This document shows positions 53,356-64,000 of a stretch of DNA of 64,000 nucleotides, in pieces (position 1 is the first letter of the stretch; each line of letters opens with the position of its first letter). The notes under the pieces were generated by a model. The model had not been told where the DNA came from. It was given only the letters and a program-made list of their open reading frames with translations, and made no database searches. The translations under genes were made by a program, and so were the position numbers. The DNA is taken from assembly GCA_039602395.1 (NCBI GenBank), contig JBCNJP010000012.1, positions 25,858,396 through 25,922,395 of the forward strand. Reading direction: 5' to 3'. The DNA comes from Deinandra increscens subsp. villosa (taxonomy: Eukaryota > Streptophyta > Magnoliopsida > Asterales > Asteraceae).

Positions 53356-56300
53356 TATATATATATACTATAATATATATATTGGAGAGAGAAAATGGTG
53401 ATTGTTGAATTTTTAAGAGTGTACAAGAGGAGAAAGCATGATGTACAACTCCTTAAAGCATTAAATCTTAAAATTTTGGTTGAAAATGTATTGAGATCGA
53501 ATCCCCCAAAGGCGTCTGACTCGGTAGCATGTCTCAGTCCTCGGATCAAACCTCCCGTAATTGTCATTCCCGCTTAGCAATAATCCCGTAACTGAGCATC
53601 GCTTTTTCCCTTTCTCTTCATTCAATATCTCATATGAACTTCCTTTTGGGGGCAGAATTCAAAATTTGAAACCAAAACATACATAAAGTACATCAACGAA
53701 GGCATTATGATATCAATCTCTCTTCCTCTCCGGGATAAAAAAAATGAGAGAATTTTTAAGGTAATCATTCAATTTTAGGGTTTTCAATCGCGTATGATGG
53801 TAATCCATGAAAACCATTTCAATTTTATAGCCAACCGACATCTATCGGATCTAAACTCGCTGATGAATGAGATAACCTTCCACATCGATCTTTTGGGACA
53901 GCTAAAGCTCCTCTAAATTTTCCTCACATAGAGGTACGTCGGTCTACTATTTCCTTCTTATCTTCTTGGTACCCTAATTTATAGTTTTCTTCTATCATCC
54001 ACGAAGCTTCATTTTCTGGTTTAAGATCTTTAAATTCTAGCACTTGTTATGCAGGGATTTCTCCAAGAACAGGCAACTGCTACAAGCGTATCTTCTATTT
54101 TTCATTCTTATTGATTATATACAGATTGAGGTATGTTATTTCTACTTTTGCCTCTTTCGATCTGTTTCTACTTCATTTCTTGAACCCAAAATCAGGTTTT
54201 ATCTTCTTCCATTTTGAGTTGTTTCCCTTGTTACTACTTACTTCATCAATCGACTTGAATCCATAGATCTGTTGTATGTTTATGGGTTGTTTCCCTTGTT
54301 ATCCACAGATTTGCTGTTCTATGTTTACTTTTTTTCAGTTTGACGATAGAAGACAATAGTCCAAGTGGTATTGCAGGTTCTATAAAGCAACTATAATCTG
54401 ATTTGTTTAGAAAACCTATATTGCCTCAATTGTTATTGCATCATAGACACTATATAGTTTGTTCATAGCCACTGCTTATGTTGTCTCACTTATTTTACAT
54501 TATAAACACTATGTAGTTTCTTCTTTTTTTTTGTAGGTATTAAGGGAAGTCAAATAGCAGCTTGAATCTGTGATAATGAGGGGTGGTCATTTGCATCCAT
54601 TTTTTATTACCCATTTTCTTATAATTTTCTTCAATAATTTCTTCCTTTTTAAATAATCCTGATATTAACAGAGCTGCGCCTTGGGACTCTTTGTTCCGAA
54701 CATAATTTGATGTCTCTCCTGCCACCTCTATCTCATTTTATGATCTGAAAATTAGATGACCCTTTTTTGGTTATTAGTTCATAATACAACCGTCTTGTGG
54801 CATTCATCACATATGTGAAACCTTTGAAGGTAATGACTAAACTATATACATCAACTCTGCACCAATTTACAGCTTTGTTTCTAGAACTGTATACCCAATC
54901 TCTGCTCATTTTTATTTTTTAAAGATCACCAACCTCGAAGAACCGTATACCCAATCTATACAATGTTCAGCCCCTTGTAGAAAACCATGGAATGAAGGAG
55001 ACATTACACATAAACATTATGTATTCAATGTATTCAATATGAGTTGATATATATTTTTGTTGTTTTTAGGGAGCGGGTTAGCTGGAATGAGGCAAAGGGA
55101 TCTGATATAGTGGTATGTGGGTCAGCAGAATGAAAAGAATAACTACACCTCAATGGAAGAGGCAAAGGCAGAAGTCACAAAGATTTTGATTTGTTCAACT
55201 AAATCACAACTATTACACTGGAAACTGAAGTTTTGTTTGTTTTTAATGGTTTGTCAAACTATTGCTTTATTCTTGAACACTGGAAGCTATAAATTAGCCT
55301 TATGTGGCACATGGTTTGTAATTGTAAAAGCATTGAATCGTGTATCCGGAGATTCAGCCTTAGTCTACAGATAGATTTTGTAGTCAAACAGTTGACTTTA
55401 ATGGTAAACGGGGAATGAGGATTGGCGGGTGGCAGGTTGGTACTAAATTCGGGAGGAATAATGATATTGTGGGACTCATATATGATCTTATATTTGCTGA
55501 TTGTAAAAATAAAAATCAAATGGGTTGTTCGATCAATTCATGGTTTGAGACGTATGGTCAAAAGGAAAAAGGGTTAATGGTCAAACCTTTAATGGAGTTC
55601 TTTTGAATTACAATGTTTTTGTTGTATTTTTTGGATTGTTATGTTGGAGGTGGCACTTAGTTGATTTGTTTTGAGATAAATAGTGGCTTGGTAATGGGTC
55701 AAATGACATAATTTGTTTAAGGTGTATAATACTTAAGTTCTTCGTTTGACGTGGAAAAGTTGGTGGGTTTGGTAATGGGTCAAATTGGTAAAAAATTTGT
55801 TGACGTTGCCTTTTGTATTGTAATTAACTGTTTAATATATTATATGTAGTTTCTAATTGTCAATGGTGTTTTCTCATTCCACAAAGACAATGTCATAGTA
55901 ATCTGCATTCAATAGGCCCTTCAAAGCGAAAGGTTGGATCAGAGAGGCAGTGACTCCAGAAGATGTTAATGATGATCCAGTCCTTAATTTAGCTGCTATA
56001 ATATGTATTTACGATTGTCTTTTGGTATTTCATTCATATTTTGTAACTGTATCCGGACATTTATTTCGAGCTACCCCCTAGAGTCTTTTTCTATAACGTT
56101 TTGTTATTCAATTTTTTTAGAAGTAACTTTTTGCTTCTTCGAAGAAGTGAGTAGTAAAGTTGTCTAGCCTTTGTTTTGTTTAGTTTCTTAATTAAAATGA
56201 ATTGATTTGTGCTTTAAGGTTATATGGTTTAGTTCAAGTGAAATTGAAGCATGCTTGATTACATAGAGAGGAGTTAAGGAAGACTTTTGGAGCACCTCAT

Positions 56301-56454
56301 TACTCTTAATAAATTGTTAATCAAATGTTTAACTTCTAAATTATGGACAAACCAAAAAAGGATCTAACCCATTTCAATCTACACTAAAAATGATAAATTT
56401 TCGAAGTTTAAAAAGGAACATGTCGCTTTCCTAAATTGTCATTGGGCCGTATGG
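53356..56454. other. Sequence without recognised genes
   Basis: Small open frames at 53395-53577, 55117-55374 and about 55915-56080 (the last containing GWIREAVTPEDVNDDPVLN, which looks coding but is not recognised). It may include captured host fragments. Otherwise AT-rich. Confidence 0.4.
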
Positions 56455-56567
56455 CGCTAACAGAAATGAATACCGCCCTATGAACTGTTGCCCGCCGCAA
56501 AACGTGAACATAAGACGAATAACACACTATACACTGTCGCCGCCACAACGCGCAGGCACACGGCTAG
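56455..56567 (+). mobile_element. Right member of the inverted terminal pair (Helitron-like 3' end or TIR)
   Basis: Ends CACACGGCTAG followed by TATATA; reverse complement of the left member from 46361. A GC-rich region (GTCGCCGCCACAACGCGCAGG) forms a weak hairpin just inside the CTAG. Confidence 0.55.
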
Positions 56568-57240
56568 TATATATATATATATAATTATATGTATATATAT
56601 TAGTCGAAGAATTCGAAATGAATTATATATAATAAAACCGGAGACGTTTGGAATATATATATAGAGAGGAAGAATAAAATGAAAACCTCTCCGAGTTTGG
56701 AAAACCGTGAAAACCAAGCTAAAAAATTCGATTTTTGTTCCGATTTTTTTTATGGTGATTCTCTAAGTTAAAAAAACCCCCTTTATGCAAAAAAACAAAA
56801 AAAAAAACGCCTAGTAAAATTTTTTTAAAAAAATATTTTATAACCGAGGTTATATATACTGTATATATATATATATATATAGTATTGGGGATTATAAACC
56901 GAGCATTTTTGCAAACTTTATATCGTGAAAAATACGTAAATAAATAGTACATCTATCATCATTAAGATATTAATAATTTCCAGCGTTGAATAATTATATA
57001 TACTTATAAAGATTTTATAAATATATAATTGTATATTTGGTTATGTATATATGATATGCGCTAAATCATATATATTTATTAACTTAAATATCCTTACAAA
57101 TCGAGATAAAACCTAGCTACTAACAACAAAACAAATCAATTTTGTTTTCTTTTTAGTTTTTCAGGTTTTCTAGAGGCAAAGTACAAAAAGGAGCATTATC
57201 TAACAGGAAAGGCAAAGAAAATGCAAGAGTTTGGAAAACA
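56568..57240. other. AT-rich, (TA)-rich stretch
   Basis: Several TATATA tracts and A runs; no gene seen. Confidence 0.6.
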
Positions 57241-57375
57241 CCGCTCTAGCACGGCCCGTGCCTCATCAAGCACGCCCTGTGCCCGACTCGGATTGGCTTC
57301 TGATCAGCACCCCGTGCCTCTGACTTAGCACACCCCATGTCGCTGACCTCTCTGACACGGCACACGCCATGCTCC
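57241..57375. repeat. GC-rich imperfect repeat at the gap edge
   Basis: Repeated variants of AGCACGGCCCGTGCC, AGCACGCCCTGTGCC, AGCACCCCGTGCC and GCACACCCCATGTCG within 135 bp. The composition is sharply different from its surroundings. It is cut by the gap. Confidence 0.55.
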
Positions 57376-57875
57376 NNNNNNNNNNNNNNNNNNNNNNNNN
57401 NNNNNNNNNNNNNNNNNNNNNNNNNNNNNNNNNNNNNNNNNNNNNNNNNNNNNNNNNNNNNNNNNNNNNNNNNNNNNNNNNNNNNNNNNNNNNNNNNNNN
57501 NNNNNNNNNNNNNNNNNNNNNNNNNNNNNNNNNNNNNNNNNNNNNNNNNNNNNNNNNNNNNNNNNNNNNNNNNNNNNNNNNNNNNNNNNNNNNNNNNNNN
57601 NNNNNNNNNNNNNNNNNNNNNNNNNNNNNNNNNNNNNNNNNNNNNNNNNNNNNNNNNNNNNNNNNNNNNNNNNNNNNNNNNNNNNNNNNNNNNNNNNNNN
57701 NNNNNNNNNNNNNNNNNNNNNNNNNNNNNNNNNNNNNNNNNNNNNNNNNNNNNNNNNNNNNNNNNNNNNNNNNNNNNNNNNNNNNNNNNNNNNNNNNNNN
57801 NNNNNNNNNNNNNNNNNNNNNNNNNNNNNNNNNNNNNNNNNNNNNNNNNNNNNNNNNNNNNNNNNNNNNNNNNNN
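57376..57875. other. Assembly gap, 500 N
   Basis: Exactly 500 unknown bases, a conventional scaffold spacer; true size unknown. Frames read through it are artefacts. Confidence 0.99.
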
Positions 57876-58271
57876 AAATAATCTCAACATTATTGTTTTC
57901 TATGTATTTTCAAGGGTTTATATGTGTACGTGTATGTATATTAGTGTAGATGGAGGTTCAAATGAGAAGTTTGGTTCGGGTAAGAAGGACAATAAGAAAT
58001 CTCAATCATTGGATCTTGTTCGAATAAAAAAGAAGGAGAGACAATTTGGTCTTAGCCATCTTTGTTGACTTTTAATCAAGCCCCCCCCCCCCCCCCTTCT
58101 TTTTTTTAAACATTCATAACTTTTACATACCCACATTATTTAATAAAAACATTACAACATAAAAACGAGAGTTTTTTATCTTTAAAACGCGTATAGTGTT
58201 GCTATATATAAAATCAAAAAATATATATATATTCTTTTGATTTTGGACAATATGACACAATGATTTGAACA
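57876..58271. repeat. Direct repeat, copy 1 (next to the gap)
   Basis: Matches 62507-62917 from AAATAATCTCAAC to GATTTGAACA almost base for base except the poly-C tract length. It includes an 18-base C run at about 58080. Its left part is lost in the gap. Confidence 0.92.
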
Positions 58272-58316
58272 TTTTTGAAACAATATGACACAATCATCTT
58301 GAAGATAATAAATAAC

Positions 58317-58489
58317 CTGCAAGTAGAGACAATTTCATCTTCCAAATCTCTAGTCCATAAAGACCATTCATATTGTACAACTGTTATTAGATGAACAACA
58401 TAGGCCCATCTGATTATTGAAGCAGATGCTGCTGATAATCCTACATACTTAACCTTCCCTTCCTCTACCAGTTTCTTCAGTTCTCCTAT
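58317..58489 (-). pseudogene. Aldo-keto reductase exon fragment
   Basis: Minus-strand open segment of 173 nt encoding GELKKLVEEGKVKYVGLS, then ASASIIRWAYVVH and YEWSLWTRDLEDEIVSTCR, closely resembling the central exon of plant aldo-keto reductases (the auxin-induced PCNT115-like group). It is bounded by AAAAG on the upstream side and a TGCAG/GT donor, as expected of an exon. No other exon of the gene was recognised nearby. Probably captured by a transposon; family identification is from memory. Confidence 0.8.
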
Positions 58490-58724
58490 CTTTTTAGTTA
58501 CAGTTTAACACATATACTAGTGTTAACTTTTAACTTTAGTATTTGCCATACAAGACTGAAATTGCAGTCATGGTAAAAGGTAGGAGGTTTTGCCCCAAAT
58601 TTTAAGGTAAGAGATAATCTGTGATAACTCTTAACCCAATGAGTTATAGGAGATGGTTTTTACAATCAGTGTAAGATTGAATCATTATAACTAATTCCAT
58701 ACTCGACTGAATTGTGATTCCTAC

Positions 58725-59095
58725 TTAGGAAAAGAAGGAACAAAAAAGGGAAAAAGAAGCATACAGTTTCCTAGTTTTATAGCAACTAGAAAAAAAATGT
58801 GAAAAGACTGAAGTACCTGCATCATAAGAAGCATTATAGTAACAGTTGCTCAGCATTGCAAGCATTCTCAAGAAACAATGATTGCAGAATGAACCTGCAA
58901 GTAAACAAGGATGCAAGATAATAAGATCTTATACTGATAAAGAACAACAAGACAAGGCAATTATGGTAATTACATTCAAGCAGCAGAGTAACAAGTATGA
59001 TAATTTATGATCTTACCTGAACAGTGCTGAGGGTAGCAGATGTTACGGGGTCTGAAGAATCTCCTGTGGGATATACTGGTTATTAGAAGCAAAGT
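58725..59095 (-). other. Unrecognised exon-like segments
   Basis: Minus-strand segments with splice-like borders at about 59075-59022 (CACAGGAGATTCTTCAGACC then CAG/GTAAGATC) and 58893-58820 (TTGCAG/GTTCATTC to GATGCAG/GTACTT). They lie between the aldo-keto reductase and CDPK pieces in the same orientation. No family recognised. Confidence 0.3.
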
Positions 59096-59856
59096 CAGAA
59101 CCACAGAATCACACTTTCAGAATTCAAAGACACATTCAAAACACTCCCATAAAACCTGCTGCATATAGTCAACAATGCTACATAAGAAAAACAGATCATT
59201 AATAGCAACAACATTATCTAAACATGTAAAGACTTCAAAGTTCAAATCACGCCATTTGAAACAGGGGTCTGAGGAGCAGGTTTGTTGCTCTTTGTGACCT
59301 TTGAACGTGCATTTATCCTTCCAAATCAGTTTTGATTGTGATAGATATTGATTGCCAATGGTACTCCTATACAGAATCTAACTCAATTTGACCAACTGTA
59401 TAACTTATATACACCCAAATCAAATCTCGGCAAACAAAAACAAACCTAATTTAACCTATTTCATGAATAACCTGCCATGATTTCTACTGTAGACTGATGT
59501 ATCGTTGCAAATAGCAATTATCATAATGGTTCATTATATCAAACATATATCAGCTATCACACTACGGACCAGATTTCATTAATACAATGATAAAAACAAA
59601 TGTGCAGAAATGTAAAGCAAGAGAACATCTCAACAACAACCAAACAAATTCAACTCAACAACAACCAAACAAGTTCATCACAGCAGACAATTAATTCAAA
59701 AATTAAGAGCAAAACAGCAAACTACATATTTCTAGGGTTTAGGAATCGATGATAGATATCCATACCTGCCAGAGAAGAACAGGATTGGTATCCCGCTCTT
59801 TAAAACATAAGAAGAAGAAGAAGAAGAAGAAAGGAGTCCCTCCTGTCCCGACCAAC

Positions 59857-59971
59857 CTGGTTTAAAGAATGCCGAGAGCCCTAAATCGATGGATTTGAGG
59901 GGCGAATCTTCTTCCTCGTTAACAAACAGAAAAATTTCAGGCTTCAGATCTCTATGCATCACCCCTAAACT
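59857..59971 (-). pseudogene. CDPK (calcium-dependent protein kinase) exon fragment
   Basis: Minus strand encodes SLGVMHRDLKPEIFLF, then NEEEDSPLKSIDLGLSAFFKPG, the kinase catalytic-loop and activation-segment region of plant CDPKs. Two key positions are changed: the catalytic-loop Asn of HRDLKPEN is Ile, and DFG is DLG. It ends at a plausible donor (AAACCAG/GTTGG). Only this piece of about 38 codons is present, so it is a non-functional fragment, located roughly 0.7 kb inside a CACTA terminus. Confidence 0.85.
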
Positions 59972-60099
59972 AAATCTCTATCCCTATCAGTCACCGATTT
60001 TGACTCCTCCACGACTTCACTCTCGCTCTCCGAATCTTAGGTTTTAAGCTGCGAGAGAAGATTTATCGTTGTTACCGTAGCGTACCAGAGAAACCAAGA

Positions 60100-60375
60100 A
60101 TTAGGGCAAAAATGTCGAAGATGGAGGAGTGAAAGAGAGTGTTAGTGAAAGAGAGAATTAGGGCAAAAATGTCGAGAAACACAACGCGCGCGATTGAGCA
60201 GAGAAGCAGATGTAGGCGAGGATCTGGGGAAGAGTGTAGAGAGATCGGTGGCAACAGAGGTGATCTTGAGAAACCCTAATAGTTGAGCGGATAAACAGAG
60301 GTGGAGGTAAGGTAGAGCGATGGAGGCGACGAGATTTGGGGAAGAGTGTTGAGAAACCCTATATAGCTGAGCGGG
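60100..60375. repeat. Short direct duplications
   Basis: AATTAGGGCAAAAATGTCGA occurs twice (about 60100 and 60157), and GGGGAAGAGTGT followed by GAGAAACCCTA and TGAGCGG also occurs twice (about 60227 and 60339). Confidence 0.7.
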
Positions 60376-60399
60376 ATTTACTTTTTTCAGGATTTTTTA

Positions 60400-60645
60400 T
60401 TTTGGCGGGAAAAAACATAAGGCGACAAAAAAAAATTTACGCTTGACGCGCACTGAAGTTTAGTCCTCCGTGTTTTTCAAATTTTTTTCAGATGACACAA
60501 TATTTATGACGCGCGAAAATGCGCGTCATCTACCCATAGAAATTTGTCAAATACGACAGTTATTTTTATGACGCTTGTTTATGCGCGTCATAAAATACCG
60601 AGTGTCATTGTTTGCGCGTCAAGGAAGGGTCTTTTTCTAATAGTG
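60400..60645 (-). mobile_element. CACTA transposon terminus with subterminal repeats
   Basis: Minus strand begins CACTATTAGAAAAAGACCC at 60645, followed inward by repeated and inverted TGACGCGCA-type motifs (hairpins at 60510-60531 and 60571-60592). This is the structure of plant CACTA (En/Spm) ends. The other end was not found; it may lie in the gap or be lost. ATC follows as a possible 3-bp target site. Confidence 0.8.
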
Positions 60646-60648
60646 ATC

Positions 60649-62390
60649 GAAAATAATTAATATTTTTGAACATATTTAAGATCTGGTCCAAAACTAAAAT
60701 AACACACATTTTTATATATAAAAATATTCCATGAAATTCAAAAATGGAAAATAATATTTTAGTAGCTAACTAGACAAAAACTGCGACTTTCGATGACGCA
60801 AAAACATCAACTTTCACAAGTTAAACTCACACCGACACACTTGGCAACTTAAAACTATAAAACACATCAAAAACAGGTCCATAAACATCTTCTAAGAGTT
60901 TGACAAAATCAAAACGTCATAAGACAAGTCATGACGATTAAACCGGCAAAACCGGCTAACAACCTGATAAACCGACATTCAAATTATTACAAAATATAAC
61001 CTCTATATATTGAAATCATTATAAAAATAGATATATTTTATGTATCAAACTAGTTTTCATAAAACACGACGAATACTGTGTATTGACACGCGGCGTTCGA
61101 ACCTTAATAAATGAAAGACTTTTATTTTTAGGGGTTCAAAACTTTATAAATATTTGATAAAATTAAATATTTACACTTTCCGTGTCATTTCATAAAGATA
61201 AATATATAATTCAATATAGTACTTTCTACATACGAAGAACCAAATATTATTGATTTATTCAAATAAATAATTATCCTCCACAACTTAATATTATTTATTT
61301 TCTAATAAATAATAACTTAAGATTTCTATCAATATCATCGGGTAATAACTATCAAGACTTAACATCGAACATTGAGTGACGTATTCACTAACCCAAATTA
61401 GCCAAACCCTAACACATCATAATATTACTTTGTAGACGTTTGCTAGGCTACGTTCAAATCCATATCTGTCTGTCCATCTGCATATCAAGTGAGTTTTTCA
61501 CGGCCCCTTTTACTTATTTATATTTTCTAAACTATGGGGGAGAATTCAATGAATGCCAATTCAAATTCATTTTTGTCTGATATTATTGATAGTTGTAACA
61601 CGTACTGATTACATGTTCTTTTCATACTATCCCAGTCTGTGTATTCATGTTGATTTATGTTATATGCCTAAGTTCCCACTAAAATTAAATTCAATTAGTT
61701 CATTCAAAACGATATCTTGTGAATAGATCTATTTGGGTTGACGACCCTGCCCTGACTTGGTCGCTCCATTCCTGACTCCACGGTTATATCAAGGGGTACA
61801 TGTAGTTATTCTAGTCATTCTGTGTACTTGGGATAGGACACTAGGAGTGGGTACTCAGTTAGTTTTGAATTCAAGGTTCATGCTTGATCTTTACAAACAC
61901 AGTAATCAACCATATAATATCATGACGGCCAAACATTTCAAACTTGTTTCAAACATTCAAACTTATTTCAAACATTTTTACGTGTCATAAAACTTGTGAG
62001 CTCACGAACAATTCTGTTCACTTTTCAAATTTCTTGAATTCTCGGGTAGCTAATGATGCATATTCATGATTTCAATATGTGGATCCTTCTTGTCTTGTTC
62101 ATGGTCTGCCTGCTTGCATGTTCATGCGGTCATTTTAAAGATTTATTTGCAGTAGACTAATAGGATGTTTTGTTTTAAAATCTTAACAAATGTCTTTTGA
62201 AACTTTATCATGTTATTCCACTACTACTTTTTCAGCCGCAACAACTAAATATTTTAAACAAATATTTATGAGTTATGTTTCAAAGACAAATGATTTTCTA
62301 AATGTTCATTTAGAGGTTCTTCATTCATAACCATGACCATGATGCCAAACAGTCACACGCCTCCGTTTCGCCGTTTCCAGGGTGTGACAC
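60649..62390. other. AT-rich stretch, possibly an old LTR
   Basis: No coding potential. The end GTTTCCAGGGTGTGACACC (62370-62390) resembles the 3' end of a chromovirus LTR, but no PBS follows, so a solo LTR is only a guess. Confidence 0.3.
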
Positions 62391-62506
62391 CGGTTATGCC
62401 AATAACTGGTTTATGGTTACCAACCGGTTAGTAAACTCAAAAAACTAACTGGTCTACCCGGTTATTAAAAAAAATTTAATTAATTATATTAAACACTAAA
62501 AATATA

Positions 62507-62917
62507 AAATAATCTCAACATTATTGTTTTCTATGTATTTTCAAGGGTTTATATGTGTACGTGTATGTATATTAGTGTAGATGGAGGTTCAAATGAGAAG
62601 TTTGGTTCGGGTAAGAAGGACAATAAGAAATCTCAATCATTGGATCTTGTTCGAATAAAAAAGAAGGAGAGACAATTTGGTCTTAGCCATCTTTGTTGAC
62701 TTTTAATCAAGCCCCCCCCCCCCACCCCCCCACCCCCCCCCCCTCTTTTTTTTAAACATTCATAACTTTTACATACCCACATTATTTAATAAAAACATTA
62801 CAACATAAAAACGAGAGTTTTTTATCTTTAAAACGCGTATAATGTTGCTATATATAAAATCAAAAAAAATATATATATTCTTTTGATTTTGGACAATATG
62901 ACACAATGATTTGAACA
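62507..62917. repeat. Direct repeat, copy 2
   Basis: Counterpart of 57876-58271 with a longer, A-interrupted C tract (62712-62744). Divergence begins right after GATTTGAACA in both copies. Confidence 0.92.
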
Positions 62918-63065
62918 TAGATCTTCATTTAATTGAAGATCTAATGGCTATGATTCCTTCTTATTCTTCTTACCTAAACCAAAATTCTCACAATAACCCC
63001 TCTCTATTAGTGTATATGTATGTATATCTATCTATCTATATATTATATAAAGGAATCTATCTATA

Positions 63066-63471
63066 TCTATATATATAATAAAAGAAAAGTTTTTGGCACC
63101 ACAATTTGCCATGTGGCACCACCACATTCATCCTCAATATTTTTTCCCGCCAATAAACATTTACAAGCGGATCTTCTAATTTTGGATATATATATATATC
63201 CACTATTTATTATTGTAGCGAATCTTCTAATTTTGGATATATATATCCACTATTTATTTATTGTCTTCTAAAATATTTAATAACCAATTATTTAATTACT
63301 TAATTTAATATATAATATAATATATTAAGTTACATCTATCTATACCTATCTATACTCTATACTATATAATAATGAAAAAAATTGGTCATAGTTTAATTAA
63401 TAAAAAAAGAAACTTGACATCACCACAAAATTATAAATTAACCCGTGTAACACACGGGGATAAAAAACTAT
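63066..63471 (+). mobile_element. Small Helitron-like non-autonomous element
   Basis: Begins TCTATATATATAATAAAAGA and has near its end a strong hairpin CCCGTGT-AA-CACACGGG (63442-63458) followed about 10 bp later by CTAT. This is the layout of a plant Helitron, though the expected CTRR end is imperfect. The start-like TCTATACTATATAATAATG at about 63351 suggests a nested second copy. It contains a direct repeat of CTTCTAATTTTGGATATATA (about 63173 and 63223). Confidence 0.5.
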
Positions 63472-64000
63472 GTGTAATATAGAAATTTTTTAAAAAGTAA
63501 TAATAATTAAAGATTCTAATATGAATGATTGATAAAAATTTTGTGTATTTAAAGTAAGTTCATAGGGGAGAGAGAACTTGATAAGTATAAAACTATTCTT
63601 CATTACTTTAGATTACTCTAATGGTTCCGAGGGGCGATTGCTTAAAAAAAGTATATATTACCCCCACTAAATAGGGCAGTTTCTTTACTTTTTTTGTTTT
63701 TTGTTTTGTTTGTTTCAAGTGAAGGTGGGTTACTAACAACTATGACTTCTGATGTTTAAAAAAAAGTATGACTTTTGCCCAGTCTTTAATTTCAAAAAAG
63801 ATTTCAACATTAACACACTAACCAATCCTACCTTTTGACTTTGTAACTTTACTGGTCACAGAGTAAAAATGGTTGACTATGTTAATAAAATATAAGCAAC
63901 AAGTTTAACAAGTTTAGGACATGATGTTTATTCTCATTCAAATAGTATAAAATTAAATTTTACAAGTAGGTGATAGGTGGATTTTAAAACTTACGAGTAG
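63472..64000. other. AT-rich end of window
   Basis: No gene, RNA or repeat recognised. Confidence 0.6.

Noticed and set aside
57246..58068. Long ORFs on both strands across the gap
   Set aside because: They consist mostly of unknown bases (N read as X).
59732..59962. Functional 76-codon kinase
   Set aside because: Only the catalytic-loop segment; the rest is intron with an (AAG)n run read as poly-Ser; key residues changed.
57876..62917. LTR retrotransposon with the 0.4-kb direct repeats as LTRs
   Set aside because: No PBS after the first copy, no PPT before the second, and host exon and CACTA pieces between them.

Overview
This is a plant nuclear window, almost certainly from a eudicot with a large, repeat-rich genome. 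The evidence is the content: plant Ty3/gypsy and Copia-type LTR retrotransposons, plant-type spliced pseudogene fragments (IST1-like, CDPK, aldo-keto reductase), AT-rich sequence with (TA)n tracts, CACTA, hAT and Helitron-like ends, and a 500-N scaffold gap. The general style would fit Asteraceae, but nothing here proves the family. I see no intact host gene; the only intact coding genes belong to a young retrotransposon.

Layout, left to right. 1-6090 is an old, coding-dead Ty3/gypsy-like element on the + strand (LTR end, tRNA-iMet PBS, decayed body, PPT, start of 3' LTR). Its 3' LTR is interrupted by element A (6091-27544, - strand), a decayed Tat-lineage Ty3/gypsy element. A is itself interrupted by a tandem LTR-internal-LTR-internal-LTR non-autonomous Copia-like element (10116-17274) and by a 3.1-kb piece of a second family (21517-24640) flanked by a 1429-bp duplication of A's own gag. 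After about 1 kb more of the old LTR comes element B (28569-45927, - strand), a large non-autonomous element with 1.9-kb LTRs, a tRNA-Asp-type PBS and target duplication ATAAC. Inside B's right LTR sits element C (33905-44229, + strand), a complete Tat-lineage element with 639-bp LTRs that look identical except for two adjacent bases.

Element C is the centre of interest. It carries gag-protease, then an in-frame UAG followed by CAA UUA (the tobamovirus-type leaky-stop context), then RT, a degenerate RNase H, a second intact RNase H and integrase. On the opposite strand, between pol and the polypurine tract, is a four-exon gene of 488 codons with three GT-AG introns of 74-76 nt and its own TATA-like box. 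Element A keeps the same leaky-stop context, the same exon and intron lengths and the same TATA spacing, although its genes carry stops. The element therefore seems built as a convergent pair: sense gag-pol controlled by stop readthrough, and an antisense spliced gene.

45928-64000 is a mosaic without long genes: two RNA polymerase III-type box pairs, an inverted pair of terminal repeats 10.2 kb apart (46361 and 56567; Helitron-like 3' ends or TIRs) enclosing an IST1-like pseudogene, a palindrome-rich MITE (52558-53355), the gap (57376-57875), a 0.4-kb direct repeat (57876 and 62507), aldo-keto reductase and CDPK exon fragments next to a CACTA terminus (60645), and a small Helitron-like element near the right end.
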